A DNA stretch of 64,000 bases from Hahella ganghwensis DSM 17046 (GCF_000376785.1 NZ_AQXX01000123.1:38632-102631); one strand, 5' to 3'; counted from the stretch's first letter, positions 43,633 to 52,824 are shown. Numbers and translations are program-made. The notes: generated by a model from the sequence alone, not told the origin.

Positions 43633-44859
43633 GTGCGGGGATGGCATATGCTGGATGTATCAATCCCCCTGATGGGCAATCTGTCCCGAGCTCGCAACTT
43701 TTTCCTCCACTCTCTACTGATTGCGGTCATCGTTTTACTGACCGCCTGTGGCGGTACCAGCGAAACAACTTTTGATGATCAAGGAGTGAATCGGACAGCC
43801 TTTGATTGGCAATTGCCGGCTTCTGTTCCTCTGCCCTTTGAACCGGAAAATAATCCGATGACGGAGGCCAAGTTTCAGCTTGGCCGACATCTGTTCTTCG
43901 ACCGTCGACTGTCAGGCAACGGAGAGCAATCCTGTGCCGACTGTCACCAACAGAATATCGGATTTACTGACGGATTGGTCGTGTCCGTCGGCTCAACAGG
44001 AGACCTTCACCCGCGCAACGCTCAACCTCTGTTGAATGTCGCCTACAACGCAACCCTGACCTGGGCAAACCCCTCGTTGGTCACTCTGGAACAACAGATC
44101 CTTGTGCCTCTGTTCGGGGAGTTTCCTGTTGAACAGGGGATCAACGATGGAAACCGGGAGGAAGTGCTGGACAGATTAAGGGATGAACCTCGCTATCAGA
44201 CTTTGTTTGCGGAGGCCTACCCTGAACTTGGCGACCCTATTGACTATGAGAATATCGTTAAAGCAATCGCGTCATTCGTCCGTGGCATGGTGTCGTTTAA
44301 CAGTGATTTTGATCGTTATGAGCGCGGCCAGTCATCTGCTTTAAGCGCCAGCGCCCAACAAGGCCGAAAGCTGTTTTTTGGCGAAGAGCTGGAGTGCTTT
44401 CATTGCCATGGAGGTTATAACCTCAGTGATTCCACTTTTGACAGGACAATGACCTTTATAGAACGCCCTTTTCACAATACGGGCCTGTTCAATATTAACG
44501 GCACCGGCGACTTTCCCAGCAACAATCAGGGCGTCTTTGAGATTACTGAAGACCCTGCAGACATGGGTAAATTCCGTGCTCCGTCTCTGCGCAACATTGC
44601 ACTGACCGCCCCCTATATGCATGACGGAAGCCTCGTATCTCTTGAGGAGGTTATTGACTTTTATGCTGCCGGAGGCAGAAATATCGAAAGCGGTCCACAC
44701 GCCGGAGACGGAAGACTCAACCCCTTTAAAGACGGCTTTGTTACCGGGTTTGATATTACCGAACAGGAAAAAGCCGATCTTATTGCATTCCTCAATAGTT
44801 TAACGGATGAAACCTTTTTGACGAACGAACGTTTCTCCGATCCCTGGAGTACCCTCTGA
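43633..44859 (+). CDS. MbnH-like di-heme enzyme (cytochrome c peroxidase superfamily)
   Basis: 408 residues from GTG (an ATG at 43648 is an alternative). Lipoprotein signal with LLTAC (Cys39). Two c-type heme sites: CADCHQ (101-105) and CFHCHGG (255-259). The Met-type ligand region TAPYMHDGSLVSLEEVIDFYAAGG and FRAPSLRNIALT are typical of MauG/CcpA-like di-heme proteins. MbnH oxidises a Trp of MbnP to kynurenine through a bis-Fe(IV)-like state. It starts right after the mbnP stop and overlaps the next gene by one base (TGATG). Confidence 0.9.
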   Translation: MRGWHMLDVSIPLMGNLSRARNFFLHSLLIAVIVLLTACGGTSETTFDDQGVNRTAFDWQLPASVPLPFEPENNPMTEAKFQLGRHLFFDRRLSGNGEQSCADCHQQNIGFTDGLVVSVGSTGDLHPRNAQPLLNVAYNATLTWANPSLVTLEQQILVPLFGEFPVEQGINDGNREEVLDRLRDEPRYQTLFAEAYPELGDPIDYENIVKAIASFVRGMVSFNSDFDRYERGQSSALSASAQQGRKLFFGEELECFHCHGGYNLSDSTFDRTMTFIERPFHNTGLFNINGTGDFPSNNQGVFEITEDPADMGKFRAPSLRNIALTAPYMHDGSLVSLEEVIDFYAAGGRNIESGPHAGDGRLNPFKDGFVTGFDITEQEKADLIAFLNSLTDETFLTNERFSDPWSTL

Positions 44860-46112
44860 TGTATCGATCTTTACCAGCCACTTTGCTATTCACCTTACTG
44901 GTTTACTTACTCGTCACAATACTCGCCTCCCTATCGACAACGGCGTTGGCACACAGTGACGTCCCATTTGGTTCATCCTCTGATTCTTCCAGCAGTCTGG
45001 ATAACCTGCTGTCATATACACGAATCAGTGCAGGCCTGTCTGCCACTTACCGGGAGGATACTATTGCTGAAAATAGTGTCTGGCAGATCCCCGGTGTTCT
45101 GATGGGAGGCGATGCCCATGCTCCCGAGAAAAGCTTTTCTCTCGATGATGCCAGTCTGATGTTCGATTGGAAGCATCCGGACGGAGTCTTCGCCGGGTTG
45201 GAGTTCAGTAAGCATGGTGACCATGATCTGGAGATGGAAGAAGCCTATGCGGGCCTGGACTTCGAGTTGACCGACACCCTCAATCTTGAGTTCACAGGAG
45301 GCAGCCTAAAAGCAGCCTTTTCTCCCGAAAACACTACCCACGCCTATCAGCGTCCGTTCAGTGAAAATGATCTACTCTACGACGCCTTTTACGGAGGTCA
45401 CTATGCGGACGAAGGTGTTCGCTTCGAACTAAGTTCCGGCAGCCTCACCCTGGGAACTGAAATCTGGCGCGGTGATCAATTCCCGGCAACAGCGGGTACC
45501 GGGGGAGAAGCCCAGGACATTTACCTTTACTGGTTGGGTCAGGCTGACACCCATTGGTGGCGAATCGGTGGCTGGATCTTCAATTCACGGGGGGATGCCA
45601 GAACCGACGATCGACTCAGCAGAGATCATCAACACGGCACCACAGATTCAGAGGATGCCGCCAATATCTACTTTGATGGTGCGCAACAAGCCGCCGGGTT
45701 CCACCTCACTTTCGGCCAGATGCTGGAAAATGGCTGGCAATGGCGAATCAGCGGGGAAGTACATCACGTCAGAGTAGACGGAAATCTCACTGACGACACC
45801 CGCGCAGCATCACTGGAAGGGCGCTACTATGGATACTGGATACAACCGGAACTGGAGGCAGGAAAACATCTTCTTGCCGTACGTTATGCGCTTTTGAATT
45901 TGGACAACCACTTGATTGGTGCTGCCGGAGAAAGCCTGGCAAGCGATTCCGGCCTGACCGATATGGACGAAGACCCCACCTGGTTGGGTATGAGCTATCG
46001 TTACCGGCTACGTGAGAGCCTGGCGATAAGGCTGGAGTGGACTCACAACCAATCCGTGGCTGCCGACAACAACTACGGCGCAGTGGGTATTACCTGGGGA
46101 GCCGCACTCTAA
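44859..46112 (+). CDS. Outer-membrane beta-barrel-like protein of the copper locus
   Basis: 417 residues. A long signal peptide (to about SLSTTALA, residue 31) is followed by a Ser-rich, His-containing start. Alternating amphipathic strands with aromatic belts follow (LMFDWKHPDGVFAGLEF, YLYWLGQADTHWWRIGGWIF, SYRYRLRESLAIRLEWTHN) and an aliphatic C-terminal strand. These fit an outer-membrane barrel. It is rich in His and acidic residues (HGDHDLEMEE, DHQHGTTDSED), suiting metal contact. It is cotranslated with MbnH, and homologues accompany MbnP/MbnH pairs in other bacteria. No precise family name can be given. Confidence 0.7.
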   Translation: MYRSLPATLLFTLLVYLLVTILASLSTTALAHSDVPFGSSSDSSSSLDNLLSYTRISAGLSATYREDTIAENSVWQIPGVLMGGDAHAPEKSFSLDDASLMFDWKHPDGVFAGLEFSKHGDHDLEMEEAYAGLDFELTDTLNLEFTGGSLKAAFSPENTTHAYQRPFSENDLLYDAFYGGHYADEGVRFELSSGSLTLGTEIWRGDQFPATAGTGGEAQDIYLYWLGQADTHWWRIGGWIFNSRGDARTDDRLSRDHQHGTTDSEDAANIYFDGAQQAAGFHLTFGQMLENGWQWRISGEVHHVRVDGNLTDDTRAASLEGRYYGYWIQPELEAGKHLLAVRYALLNLDNHLIGAAGESLASDSGLTDMDEDPTWLGMSYRYRLRESLAIRLEWTHNQSVAADNNYGAVGITWGAAL

Positions 46113-46218
46113 ACTTGATATTGGGCAATCAACACAGGCAGACTTGGTATTGATCAGTTTCACTCCTAAAATCATTGAGACCATCTAACTCATTCACACT
46201 ACCTATCAGAGCCCACTT

Positions 46219-46911
46219 GTGCGAACCTCCAAAGCTTCAAGATCCAAGAAAACCAAGTCTGCCCCTTCGAAGACTTCACTGCCTGCGATCATTGTCGGCT
46301 TGGGCCTTCCCATGACAGGCATGGCATTGGTTGTGATCCTGATGGTGTATCTCTGGGTTTCCCAAATGAACAACCCGGCTCAGGCCATGTCCATTAACGG
46401 CGGTGTCCGCTTCGAGCCGGCCAGGGATTTATCTTTGCCCGTTCTCACAGGCGTAGATGGAAGTGAACTAACCAAAGAAACATTGATGGGCCACTGGACA
46501 ATCGTCAATTTTGGCTATCTTTCCTGTCCGGATATCTGCCCGGTCAATATGGCGGCCATACACCAGGCGCTAAATCAGTCCCCCCCGTCGTTACCGGACA
46601 ACATTAACGTCCTCTACGTGACCATGGACCCGGCCAGGGATTCGTCCGAGGAACTGCTCGGCTATCTGAGTTATTTTAATCCAGAATATCAGGGCGCAAC
46701 TGGTTCCGTGGAAGAAGTCTCAACATTTGCCAATGAAATGGGCACCGTGTTTGAAAACACCCCGCCGGATTCTTCCGGCTTCTATTCAATCAATCACAAC
46801 TCGTTGCTTAGCGTGCTGAACCCTGACGGCAAACTGGCCGGCCAGTTGATTGGCACTTACGATAGCGATAAATTACGCAAGTTCTTGTCAGAGTTGACCT
46901 CGGCAATTTAA
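46219..46911 (+). CDS. SCO1/SenC-family copper chaperone
   Basis: 230 residues from a GTG start. A basic N-terminus and TM anchor (about 21-47) are followed by a periplasmic thioredoxin fold: TIVNFGYLSCPDICPVNM with Cu ligands Cys103 and Cys107, LYVTMDPARDS, and His193 in SINHNSLLSVLNPDGKL. SCO proteins deliver copper to the CuA site of cytochrome c oxidase or act as thiol reductases. Its place after MbnP, MbnH and the barrel protein strengthens a copper role for the locus. Confidence 0.93.
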   Translation: MRTSKASRSKKTKSAPSKTSLPAIIVGLGLPMTGMALVVILMVYLWVSQMNNPAQAMSINGGVRFEPARDLSLPVLTGVDGSELTKETLMGHWTIVNFGYLSCPDICPVNMAAIHQALNQSPPSLPDNINVLYVTMDPARDSSEELLGYLSYFNPEYQGATGSVEEVSTFANEMGTVFENTPPDSSGFYSINHNSLLSVLNPDGKLAGQLIGTYDSDKLRKFLSELTSAI

Positions 46912-46946
46912 CGGTCTCCCTTATATAAACCTTCCAGGACATCAGA

Positions 46947-47177
46947 ATGATCCAGGGAACGACACCCACTGACAGCCTTTTCTCGATGGCAAAGTCCTGT
47001 TATCACTTTTTCAGGTTTCCCAGCGCAGTAGCCTTTCTAACGCTGGTGAGTCCTTGTGCTCTGGCTCAGGATTCCACTTATGTTCCTATGACGATGAGAG
47101 AAATCTCCCTGCTCGCCGGTGCACTTGTTGCATTGATGACCTTTATGAGTGGGCAGGTGCTTATCCCTTATATATAA
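46947..47177 (+). CDS. Short exported/membrane protein, probably the N-terminal half of a split gene
   Basis: 76 residues. A hydrophobic signal-like segment ends in SPCALAQDS (about residue 41), then a short periplasmic piece (TYVPMTMRE) and a TM (ISLLAGALVALMTFMSG). The frame ends 11 residues later just as the +1 frame opens the next ORF with LSLIYKYRLEQKKGRE, which is the expected cytoplasmic flank of such a TM. A single-base indel would fuse both into one ~220-residue type I membrane protein. It is 35 bp after the SCO gene. Confidence 0.5.
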   Translation: MIQGTTPTDSLFSMAKSCYHFFRFPSAVAFLTLVSPCALAQDSTYVPMTMREISLLAGALVALMTFMSGQVLIPYI

Positions 47178-47631
47178 ATATCGCCTGGAACAGAAAAAAG
47201 GGAGAGAACTTATCCTCACGATTATGAAGGTGATGGCAGACAAGACGCTGGACTTCTTTGGTGACAACACTTCCACGTCTGTCTTCGATAAGGTGTCCTA
47301 CCAGATAGAACAACAGATAGAAAAGGCCGCCGAGGATGAGAATTATATTGCGCATGTTTCCGTATCCAATGAGGACATCATCCGCACCAAACTGATGGAT
47401 GAAGAACATTTCTGGCTGGTTGAGGAGGAGGTTCTCAAAGCCTTTATCAAATTCGAGGAAAATGCGTCTCGGGCACGCTTTATGTGCCGATCGGTGATGG
47501 ATAAGGAGTATCTGGAACTGGTGAAAAACGACAGAAAGCGCTATGTCAGCGCACTAAAACAGGTGAAAAAACAATTTGATGACTGGCTGATCAGCACGCG
47601 GGAATTAAAGGAAGCACTGAAAGACTACTGA
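47149..47631 (+). CDS. Uncharacterised cytoplasmic protein, probably C-terminal half of the split gene
   Basis: 160 residues from a GTG that lies inside the preceding frame (29-nt overlap, +1 frame). It is helical and highly charged with coiled-coil-like heptads (YQIEQQIEKAAEDENY, EVLKAFIKFEENASRARF, ALKQVKKQFDDWLISTREL). No family recognised. Nothing resembling an RBS precedes the GTG, which supports the view that this is the continuation of the 46947 frame rather than an independent gene. Confidence 0.5.
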   Translation: MGRCLSLIYKYRLEQKKGRELILTIMKVMADKTLDFFGDNTSTSVFDKVSYQIEQQIEKAAEDENYIAHVSVSNEDIIRTKLMDEEHFWLVEEEVLKAFIKFEENASRARFMCRSVMDKEYLELVKNDRKRYVSALKQVKKQFDDWLISTRELKEALKDY

Positions 47632-47833
47632 AAAGTAGTAATAATAACCATCTAGCGACGGGAAATGTGTCTAAAATCGGTAAAAAACCGAATCAAGCTC
47701 AGAGTTTGCAGCCTTATATCACTAAAGGACCAGGACCTTTCATCAAGCGCCTCACTAGTGGAAATTACGGACTCGACCGGATTATAGCACGCAAATTTTG
47801 GATCTGACAAAATATTGAGTGACACATGCAGCT

Positions 47834-47851
47834 CTCAGACTAGCGTCTGAG
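47834..47851 (-). terminator. Small hairpin after the 123-residue membrane gene
   Basis: CTCAGAC / GTCTGAG perfect 7-bp arms, 4-nt loop, 10 bp past the stop of the minus-strand gene at 47862. No T-tract, so termination is uncertain. The rest of 47632-47833 holds nothing recognised. Confidence 0.35.
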
Positions 47852-47861
47852 ACGGAACCAT

Positions 47862-48233
47862 TCAGTCACTACTCCCCGAATCCCCTCCTAAATCCATACG
47901 ATTGTCCTGGCGATGGCTGACAGCCAAGTCCGTGCCAAACCCATCACGATCATTTCTGTCCGTATTGCCATAACTGGAATGCCCTAACAGCAAACTGAAA
48001 GGCCAGGGAAACAGTCTTTTAGGTATCGCTTCAGGAGAATGCTGGTTTACCAGCATCAAAATAAAAACCGCACCTAAGAATGGGAGTAACAGAATCACAC
48101 TGATCTGAGCTTTCTTTTGAAAGGAATCAAGTGAATGGTCACGAACAACTGAAATAATGCCGGCAGCGCTAGACCAGAGCCAGAGAATCAATAAAGCGAT
48201 GGCCGCCAGGCCTATTGAGCTTTCCATATACAT
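47862..48233 (-). CDS. Small membrane protein with PLDc_N-like hairpin
   Basis: 123 residues: two TM segments (about 6-28 and 44-65) with the pattern QKKAQISVILLLPFLGAVFIL, like the PLDc_N domain (a membrane hairpin often alone in small proteins). A hydrophilic Asp/Arg-rich C-terminal tail follows. The function is unknown. It is 130 bp downstream of phoD on the same strand, separated by a hairpin. Confidence 0.5.
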   Translation of the reverse strand: MYMESSIGLAAIALLILWLWSSAAGIISVVRDHSLDSFQKKAQISVILLLPFLGAVFILMLVNQHSPEAIPKRLFPWPFSLLLGHSSYGNTDRNDRDGFGTDLAVSHRQDNRMDLGGDSGSSD

Positions 48234-48328
48234 ACTCCATCTACAACCTCATTGCCGATATTAACACAAATCAATTAACGGCATTATTTGGAATCCTGAG
48301 CGCCGTATCTGGAACAATCATTGCCATT

Positions 48329-48354
48329 CTGCCGGCGCAAGACTGCGCCGGCAG
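48329..48354 (-). terminator. GC-rich hairpin after phoD
   Basis: CTGCCGGCGCA and TGCGCCGGCAG form perfect 11-bp arms with a 4-nt loop, 10 bp past the phoD stop. No T-tract on either strand, so it may stabilise the mRNA 3' end or be a Rho-associated site. Confidence 0.5.
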
Positions 48355-48363
48355 CTCAACAAA

Positions 48364-50037
48364 CTACACCTCCATGATTTGCCGATTACCAACTCCCGGC
48401 AAAACTTTCAGGGACTTGCCAAAGACATCGAGCACATTGAAATCCTGGCTCTTCACCGTGTCAACCAGAATCCACTGGGACACCGCCTCTTCGGGTGTAA
48501 AGGTGACGGTCATGTAACCTCGGTACTGGGTATTCGCCCATTTCAGGTCAGGAATAAATTCCACAGCCCCTGCGGCCACCAGGTTAGGATCCTGCCCGAC
48601 CAGATAGGACTCCAGACCCGGAGATGTCACGCCAGGTGTCGCGAACTCCACACCGACAGATTCACCGGTAAGCGTTTTGAGATTACTTGCCCAGGCATTA
48701 TGGGTATCTCCGGCGAGAACAATGAGATTCTTATTCAGCAAACGGGAAGTCTCCAGCACTGTTTCGCGCTCAACCGGATAGCCATCCCAGGCATCCAGGT
48801 TATAGGGAACTGAAGGTGCCTGCAGAATTGCCCATTGTTCAGGTGTCACTTGATCAGGGTTCGTCTGGGCCAGCTGGACCAGTTGAATATAATCAGCAAA
48901 TCCGATCTGGAAGGTGGTCAGAGGAATCGGCAGATTCATCCTGCCCATTAATATCTGCTGGCCGAGAACCTGCCAGGTAGCCCCGGATGTCGCCATGCTG
49001 TTTTGCAACCAGGCTTTTTGCTCATCGCCCAGAAGCGCCCTGCCTGGGTTGGATAAGTCCGCCAGAAAGCGGTCACTGTCGAAACCACCGGTGGGAGTCA
49101 TATAGTCGGCATAATCGAGCTGTTTATCCCTGGCTAATACCCGGGTTTCCAGCATATACAAACTGACAAGATCGCCCACTTCGAATGACCGGTAAATATC
49201 GTCATTATCTTCTCCATGACGCTCCCGGATCGGCATCCATTCAAAGTAGGCCTTTATCGCATTGGCCTTGCGGAGAAAATAATCCCCCTCCCCGTCATTA
49301 TGGTTTTCAGCACCGGCTTTCCAGGCGTCATTGGCGATCTCATGGTCATCCCACACAGTAATGAACGGAAGCTTTGCATGAAGTGCCTGCAAATCCGGAT
49401 CAGTATGATATTGCGCATATCGGGTCCGGTAATCCTGCAGAGTCAATAATTCGGTTTCCGGTGCCGGCACTCGTCCAAGTGCTTCGGCATCTTCGGTAGC
49501 GTATTCGCCCATACCGTATTCATAGAAATAGTCTCCGATATGCATTACCGCATCGAGGTCGTCCTGCCCGGCAGCATGCTTGTAGACATTGAAATATCCG
49601 GCGGGATAATTGGAACAGGAAAACACAGCCACTTTGAAGCGATCGACACTGCCCTGAGGAAGGGTCCGGGTTTCGCCGATTGGTGAGCTGTCCATACTGG
49701 TACGAAAACGGTAGTAGTATTTCGTCCCCGGAATTAGACCTTTCACATCCACTTTTACCGTGTAATCACGAAAATCGTCTGTGATGTAGATCCCTCTCTG
49801 AACCACATCCTGACATCCCGGATCTGTCGCCACTTCCCATTCTACAGGCAGCTTGCCACTCCCCTGCGGAGTTACCCGGGTCCAGATGATGACACCGTCC
49901 TGTAAAGGATCACCGCTGGCGATCCCATGAACAAACTCCCCCGTTGCGCAACCGCTCAGCATACCCGTGGTAACAGCAACACCAGACACCAGCAGCGACG
50001 ACTTCATAAAAGCACGTCTGTTTATTTTTATCGTCAT
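48364..50037 (-). CDS. phoD: PhoD-type alkaline phosphatase/phosphodiesterase (Tat-exported)
   Basis: 557 residues. The Tat signal is KINRRAFMKSS (Arg7-Arg8), and a cysteine in GMLSGC (Cys30) may be lipidated. A PhoD N-terminal beta domain (about 35-125) is followed by the metallophosphoesterase: FKVAVFSCSNYPAGYFN, AVMHIGDYFYEYG, TVWDDHEIANDAW and IVLAGDTHNAWASN carry the Asp/Asn/His metal ligands. It releases phosphate from mono- and diesters outside the cytoplasm. No clear Pho box was found upstream. It may supplement the beta-propeller phytase at 56-58 kb. Confidence 0.93.
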   Translation of the reverse strand: MTIKINRRAFMKSSLLVSGVAVTTGMLSGCATGEFVHGIASGDPLQDGVIIWTRVTPQGSGKLPVEWEVATDPGCQDVVQRGIYITDDFRDYTVKVDVKGLIPGTKYYYRFRTSMDSSPIGETRTLPQGSVDRFKVAVFSCSNYPAGYFNVYKHAAGQDDLDAVMHIGDYFYEYGMGEYATEDAEALGRVPAPETELLTLQDYRTRYAQYHTDPDLQALHAKLPFITVWDDHEIANDAWKAGAENHNDGEGDYFLRKANAIKAYFEWMPIRERHGEDNDDIYRSFEVGDLVSLYMLETRVLARDKQLDYADYMTPTGGFDSDRFLADLSNPGRALLGDEQKAWLQNSMATSGATWQVLGQQILMGRMNLPIPLTTFQIGFADYIQLVQLAQTNPDQVTPEQWAILQAPSVPYNLDAWDGYPVERETVLETSRLLNKNLIVLAGDTHNAWASNLKTLTGESVGVEFATPGVTSPGLESYLVGQDPNLVAAGAVEFIPDLKWANTQYRGYMTVTFTPEEAVSQWILVDTVKSQDFNVLDVFGKSLKVLPGVGNRQIMEV

Positions 50038-50375
50038 TTTATTGGACTCCCTAGTCTCTTTGAGGTCACTGACTTATATCAGCGCCCTGTGAATACTAGA
50101 TGACGTCCGGCCACCGTGATTGAACAACGTTCACAAAACAGGCAAGCGATAATCATTGAGTACTCACCATTGTTCAGTCGATATCGAAATCATAAACAGA
50201 GAGGCATCAATCCAGTTTCCTGTGCACTGGTGTCTATACAACTAATGGCCCTGATCACAGTTTTTCTCCATTCAACATGGCTATAATGATGTTGATAACA
50301 AATAAAAATAATAAATAAAGAAAATAACTCTATATAACTTAAGACTACACTCATCATCACGGAAAGAGCCCAAAT
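50038..50375. promoter_or_regulatory. Divergent phoD / WS-DGAT promoter region
   Basis: 338 bp between divergent genes. It contains the dyad TGAAC-AAC-GTTCA (50121-50133) and, nearer the wax-synthase gene, an AT-rich tract (about 50290-50340) suited to a promoter. No named regulator site was recognised. Confidence 0.4.
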
Positions 50376-51851
50376 ATGAAGCGAGTCAATATTCTGGACG
50401 CTGCCTGGCTGGCAGTGGAATCAGATGATACGCCGATGCATGTCGGTAATTTGCATATCTATTCTCTGCCGGAGGGTGCACCGGACACTTTTCTGCGCGA
50501 TCTGGTACAGAGAATGAAAGAAACCAACGAAGTGGTTCCTCCCTGGAATCTGAAACTCGCCTACCCCGGGCCGATAGGCAGAACCGTCGCTCCTTCCTGG
50601 AAAATCGACAAAGATATCGACCTGGATTATCACGTCAGGCATTCCGCCCTGCCGAACCCGGGCGGAGAAAGAGAACTCGGGATACTGGTCTCCAGGCTTC
50701 ATTCCAATCACCTGGACTTCAAGCGTCCACTTTGGGAGTGCCATATTATTGAAGGCTTGGAGAATAACCGCTTTGCCATGTACACAAAGATGCATCATTC
50801 CCTGATAGATGGCATCAGTGGCGTGCGCCTGACTCAGAAAATTCTCTCAAAAAATCCCAATGCCAAAAACATGCTGGCCCCCTGGTCTATCGGTCCGAAG
50901 CGCAAACCACATGGATTGGCAGAAGACCATGTACCCACGGTTCAGGGTGCGGCTCTGCAGGCAATCGGCGCATTGCGTCAACAAGCTTCAACACTTCCGA
51001 AATTGCTTGGAGCTCTCGGGCGCATGACCTATTCTGCCAGCCATGACGACAGTCATCTGGCCGCCCCCTTCGTAGGCCCACAATCGATATTAAACAAAAG
51101 AGTCACAGCCCAGCGCAGATTCGCCACGCAGCAATATCAGTTGGACCGACTAAAAACCCTCGCCCATGAGGTGGATGCCTCCCTGAACGATATCGTGCTG
51201 TATCTGTGTGGAACGGCTCTGAGACGATTTCTGCTGGAGCGTGACAGCCTTCCAGAGCATGCGTTAACAGCCGGAATTCCGGTAAATATTCGCCCAGCTG
51301 ACGACGACGGCACCGGCACGGCAATCAGTTTTATGATTGCCAGCCTTGCGACCGACGTTGCCGGTCCCAGAGAACGTCTGCAAACCATTATGGATTCCAC
51401 CCGCACAGCCAAAGAGCATCTGCAAAGTCTGCCTCGCAGTGCGCTGAACCAGTACACCATGTTGCTGATGTCACCCTACATCCTGCAACTGATGACCGGT
51501 CTGGGTGGCAGAATGCGCCCGGCGTTCAACATTACTATCTCCAATGTTCCCGGGCCTGAGGAAAGCCTCTACTTTGAAGGGGCCAAGCTTGAGGCCATGT
51601 ATCCGGTGTCACTCATTGCCCACGGTGGTGCGCTCAACATTACCTGCCTGAGTTATGCCGGGTCACTGAATTTCGGTTATACGGGCTGCCGCGATACTTT
51701 GCCAAGCATGCAACGTCTTGCGGTATATACCGGTGAGGCTCTTGAAGAGCTGGAAAAACTGGTCAAACCAGCAAAACCCAAGTCCCCAAGAACCACGAGA
51801 GCAAGAAAAACCACAAAGCCCAAGAGAACCAGCAAGGCTGCAACAGCCTGA
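50376..51851 (+). CDS. Wax ester synthase/diacylglycerol acyltransferase (WS/DGAT)
   Basis: 491 residues. The active-site motif HHxxxDG appears as KMHHSLIDGISG (His140, His141, Asp145). Other family features: NILDAAWLAVESDDTPMHVG at the N-terminus, PLWECHIIEGLENNRFAMYTK, and NITISNVPGPEESLYFEGAKL in the C-terminal domain. It esterifies acyl-CoA with fatty alcohols or diacylglycerol to make storage lipids. The last ~30 residues are a Lys/Arg/Thr/Pro-rich tail (KSPRTTRARKTTKPKR), unusual for the family and perhaps for lipid or nucleic-acid contact. Confidence 0.93.
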   Translation: MKRVNILDAAWLAVESDDTPMHVGNLHIYSLPEGAPDTFLRDLVQRMKETNEVVPPWNLKLAYPGPIGRTVAPSWKIDKDIDLDYHVRHSALPNPGGERELGILVSRLHSNHLDFKRPLWECHIIEGLENNRFAMYTKMHHSLIDGISGVRLTQKILSKNPNAKNMLAPWSIGPKRKPHGLAEDHVPTVQGAALQAIGALRQQASTLPKLLGALGRMTYSASHDDSHLAAPFVGPQSILNKRVTAQRRFATQQYQLDRLKTLAHEVDASLNDIVLYLCGTALRRFLLERDSLPEHALTAGIPVNIRPADDDGTGTAISFMIASLATDVAGPRERLQTIMDSTRTAKEHLQSLPRSALNQYTMLLMSPYILQLMTGLGGRMRPAFNITISNVPGPEESLYFEGAKLEAMYPVSLIAHGGALNITCLSYAGSLNFGYTGCRDTLPSMQRLAVYTGEALEELEKLVKPAKPKSPRTTRARKTTKPKRTSKAATA

Positions 51852-51899
51852 CAGGCCATTCTGACTGTACTTGGAGCTCAGGCCCTACCTGGAAGCTCT

Positions 51900-51940
51900 G
51901 GCTGTACCTGAAAAAAGTATTCAAAGCTTCGGGTACAGCC
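51900..51940 (+). terminator. Possible terminator after WS/DGAT
   Basis: GGCTGTACC (51900-51908) pairs with GGTACAGCC (51932-51940); the loop is A/T-rich. The downstream sequence ACTTAATTCTTT is only modestly T-rich. Confidence 0.4.
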
Positions 51941-52110
51941 ACTTAATTCTTTAATCCGTCGTACACTCCCACGCAGAAAGCCCCATTACCTCATCTTCAG
52001 GAAACAGAATGATTGCGGACGATTGACAGAAATCAGGCGCATTCCATCCCGCTTCGGGGTACACTTGCAATCTGTATCGGCACAAAGACGCGAAGCGCCC
52101 AAAAGACAAA

Positions 52111-52503
52111 ATGAATCAGAACGACCTGAATAATATACTCGGACTGAACTGCGAAGAGAGGTTCGATTACTTCCTGATGGATGTTGTGGAAAGCAAAGAT
52201 ATCTGGATTCTTGTTAACGAAGACGACTGTTTTCTGAAGCTCTACTCAGAAGAAGAGGATCTTGAATATCTTCCTGTTTGGCCCAGCAAAGACTTTGCCA
52301 GCCATTATGCCTCGGAAACGGACAAAGCGCTTTCTCCCAAAAGCATCTCACTGCCTCATTTCCTGAACAAATGGATACCAGGCCTGAAGCGAGACGAGCT
52401 CTTTATCAGCGTCTTTCCGACAGCGACCGACACTTCCATATGGATGATGTCTCCCGACGAACTCAATGAAGAATTAAAAAACGAGTTGTCGAATATGGGG
52501 TGA
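52111..52503 (+). CDS. DUF2750 family protein
   Basis: 130 residues, cytoplasmic and acidic. The pattern ERFDYFLMDVVESKDIWILVNEDD ... LPVWPSKDFASHYA ... ISLPHFLNKWIPGL fits DUF2750, a small family of unknown function seen in gammaproteobacteria (for example near the E. coli YbdF type). It has its own gap upstream (259 bp) and stands alone. Confidence 0.7.
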   Translation: MNQNDLNNILGLNCEERFDYFLMDVVESKDIWILVNEDDCFLKLYSEEEDLEYLPVWPSKDFASHYASETDKALSPKSISLPHFLNKWIPGLKRDELFISVFPTATDTSIWMMSPDELNEELKNELSNMG

Positions 52504-52622
52504 CTTTCATCCCATTACCTTTAATTGAAAGCAACGCCTGCAGCCCCTGAATGGGGCTTTGTGCCAGCTTTATTTGCCCCCTTGGCGACGACGCAGGCTA
52601 TCTACCTTTCTATCCCCAATCT

Positions 52623-52672
52623 CTATTCCCTGACACTTCCTATTCCCTGACACTTCCTATTCCCTGACACTC
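52623..52672. repeat. Three tandem copies of a 17-bp repeat
   Basis: CTATTCCCTGACACTTC is repeated at 52623, 52640 and 52657 (the last copy with one mismatch). It lies in the 321-bp non-coding stretch 52504-52824 between the DUF2750 and DUF302 genes. It is likely a variable-number tandem repeat. Nothing else is recognised in that stretch. Confidence 0.8.
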
Positions 52673-52824
52673 GCTAACCCTAACTCTTCCCTGGCAATTC
52701 GTTGTGCTTATGGCTCCAACGACATATGGAGTTCCGAGAAGAAATATGGAAGAGTGTCAACGGACAAATGAAACAAGAAATCAACCAAGGCACTGCCAGT
52801 TCAGTCCTACCAGGAGCAAACACA

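Noticed and set aside
52623..52672. CRISPR array
   Set aside because: Copies are directly adjacent with no spacers.
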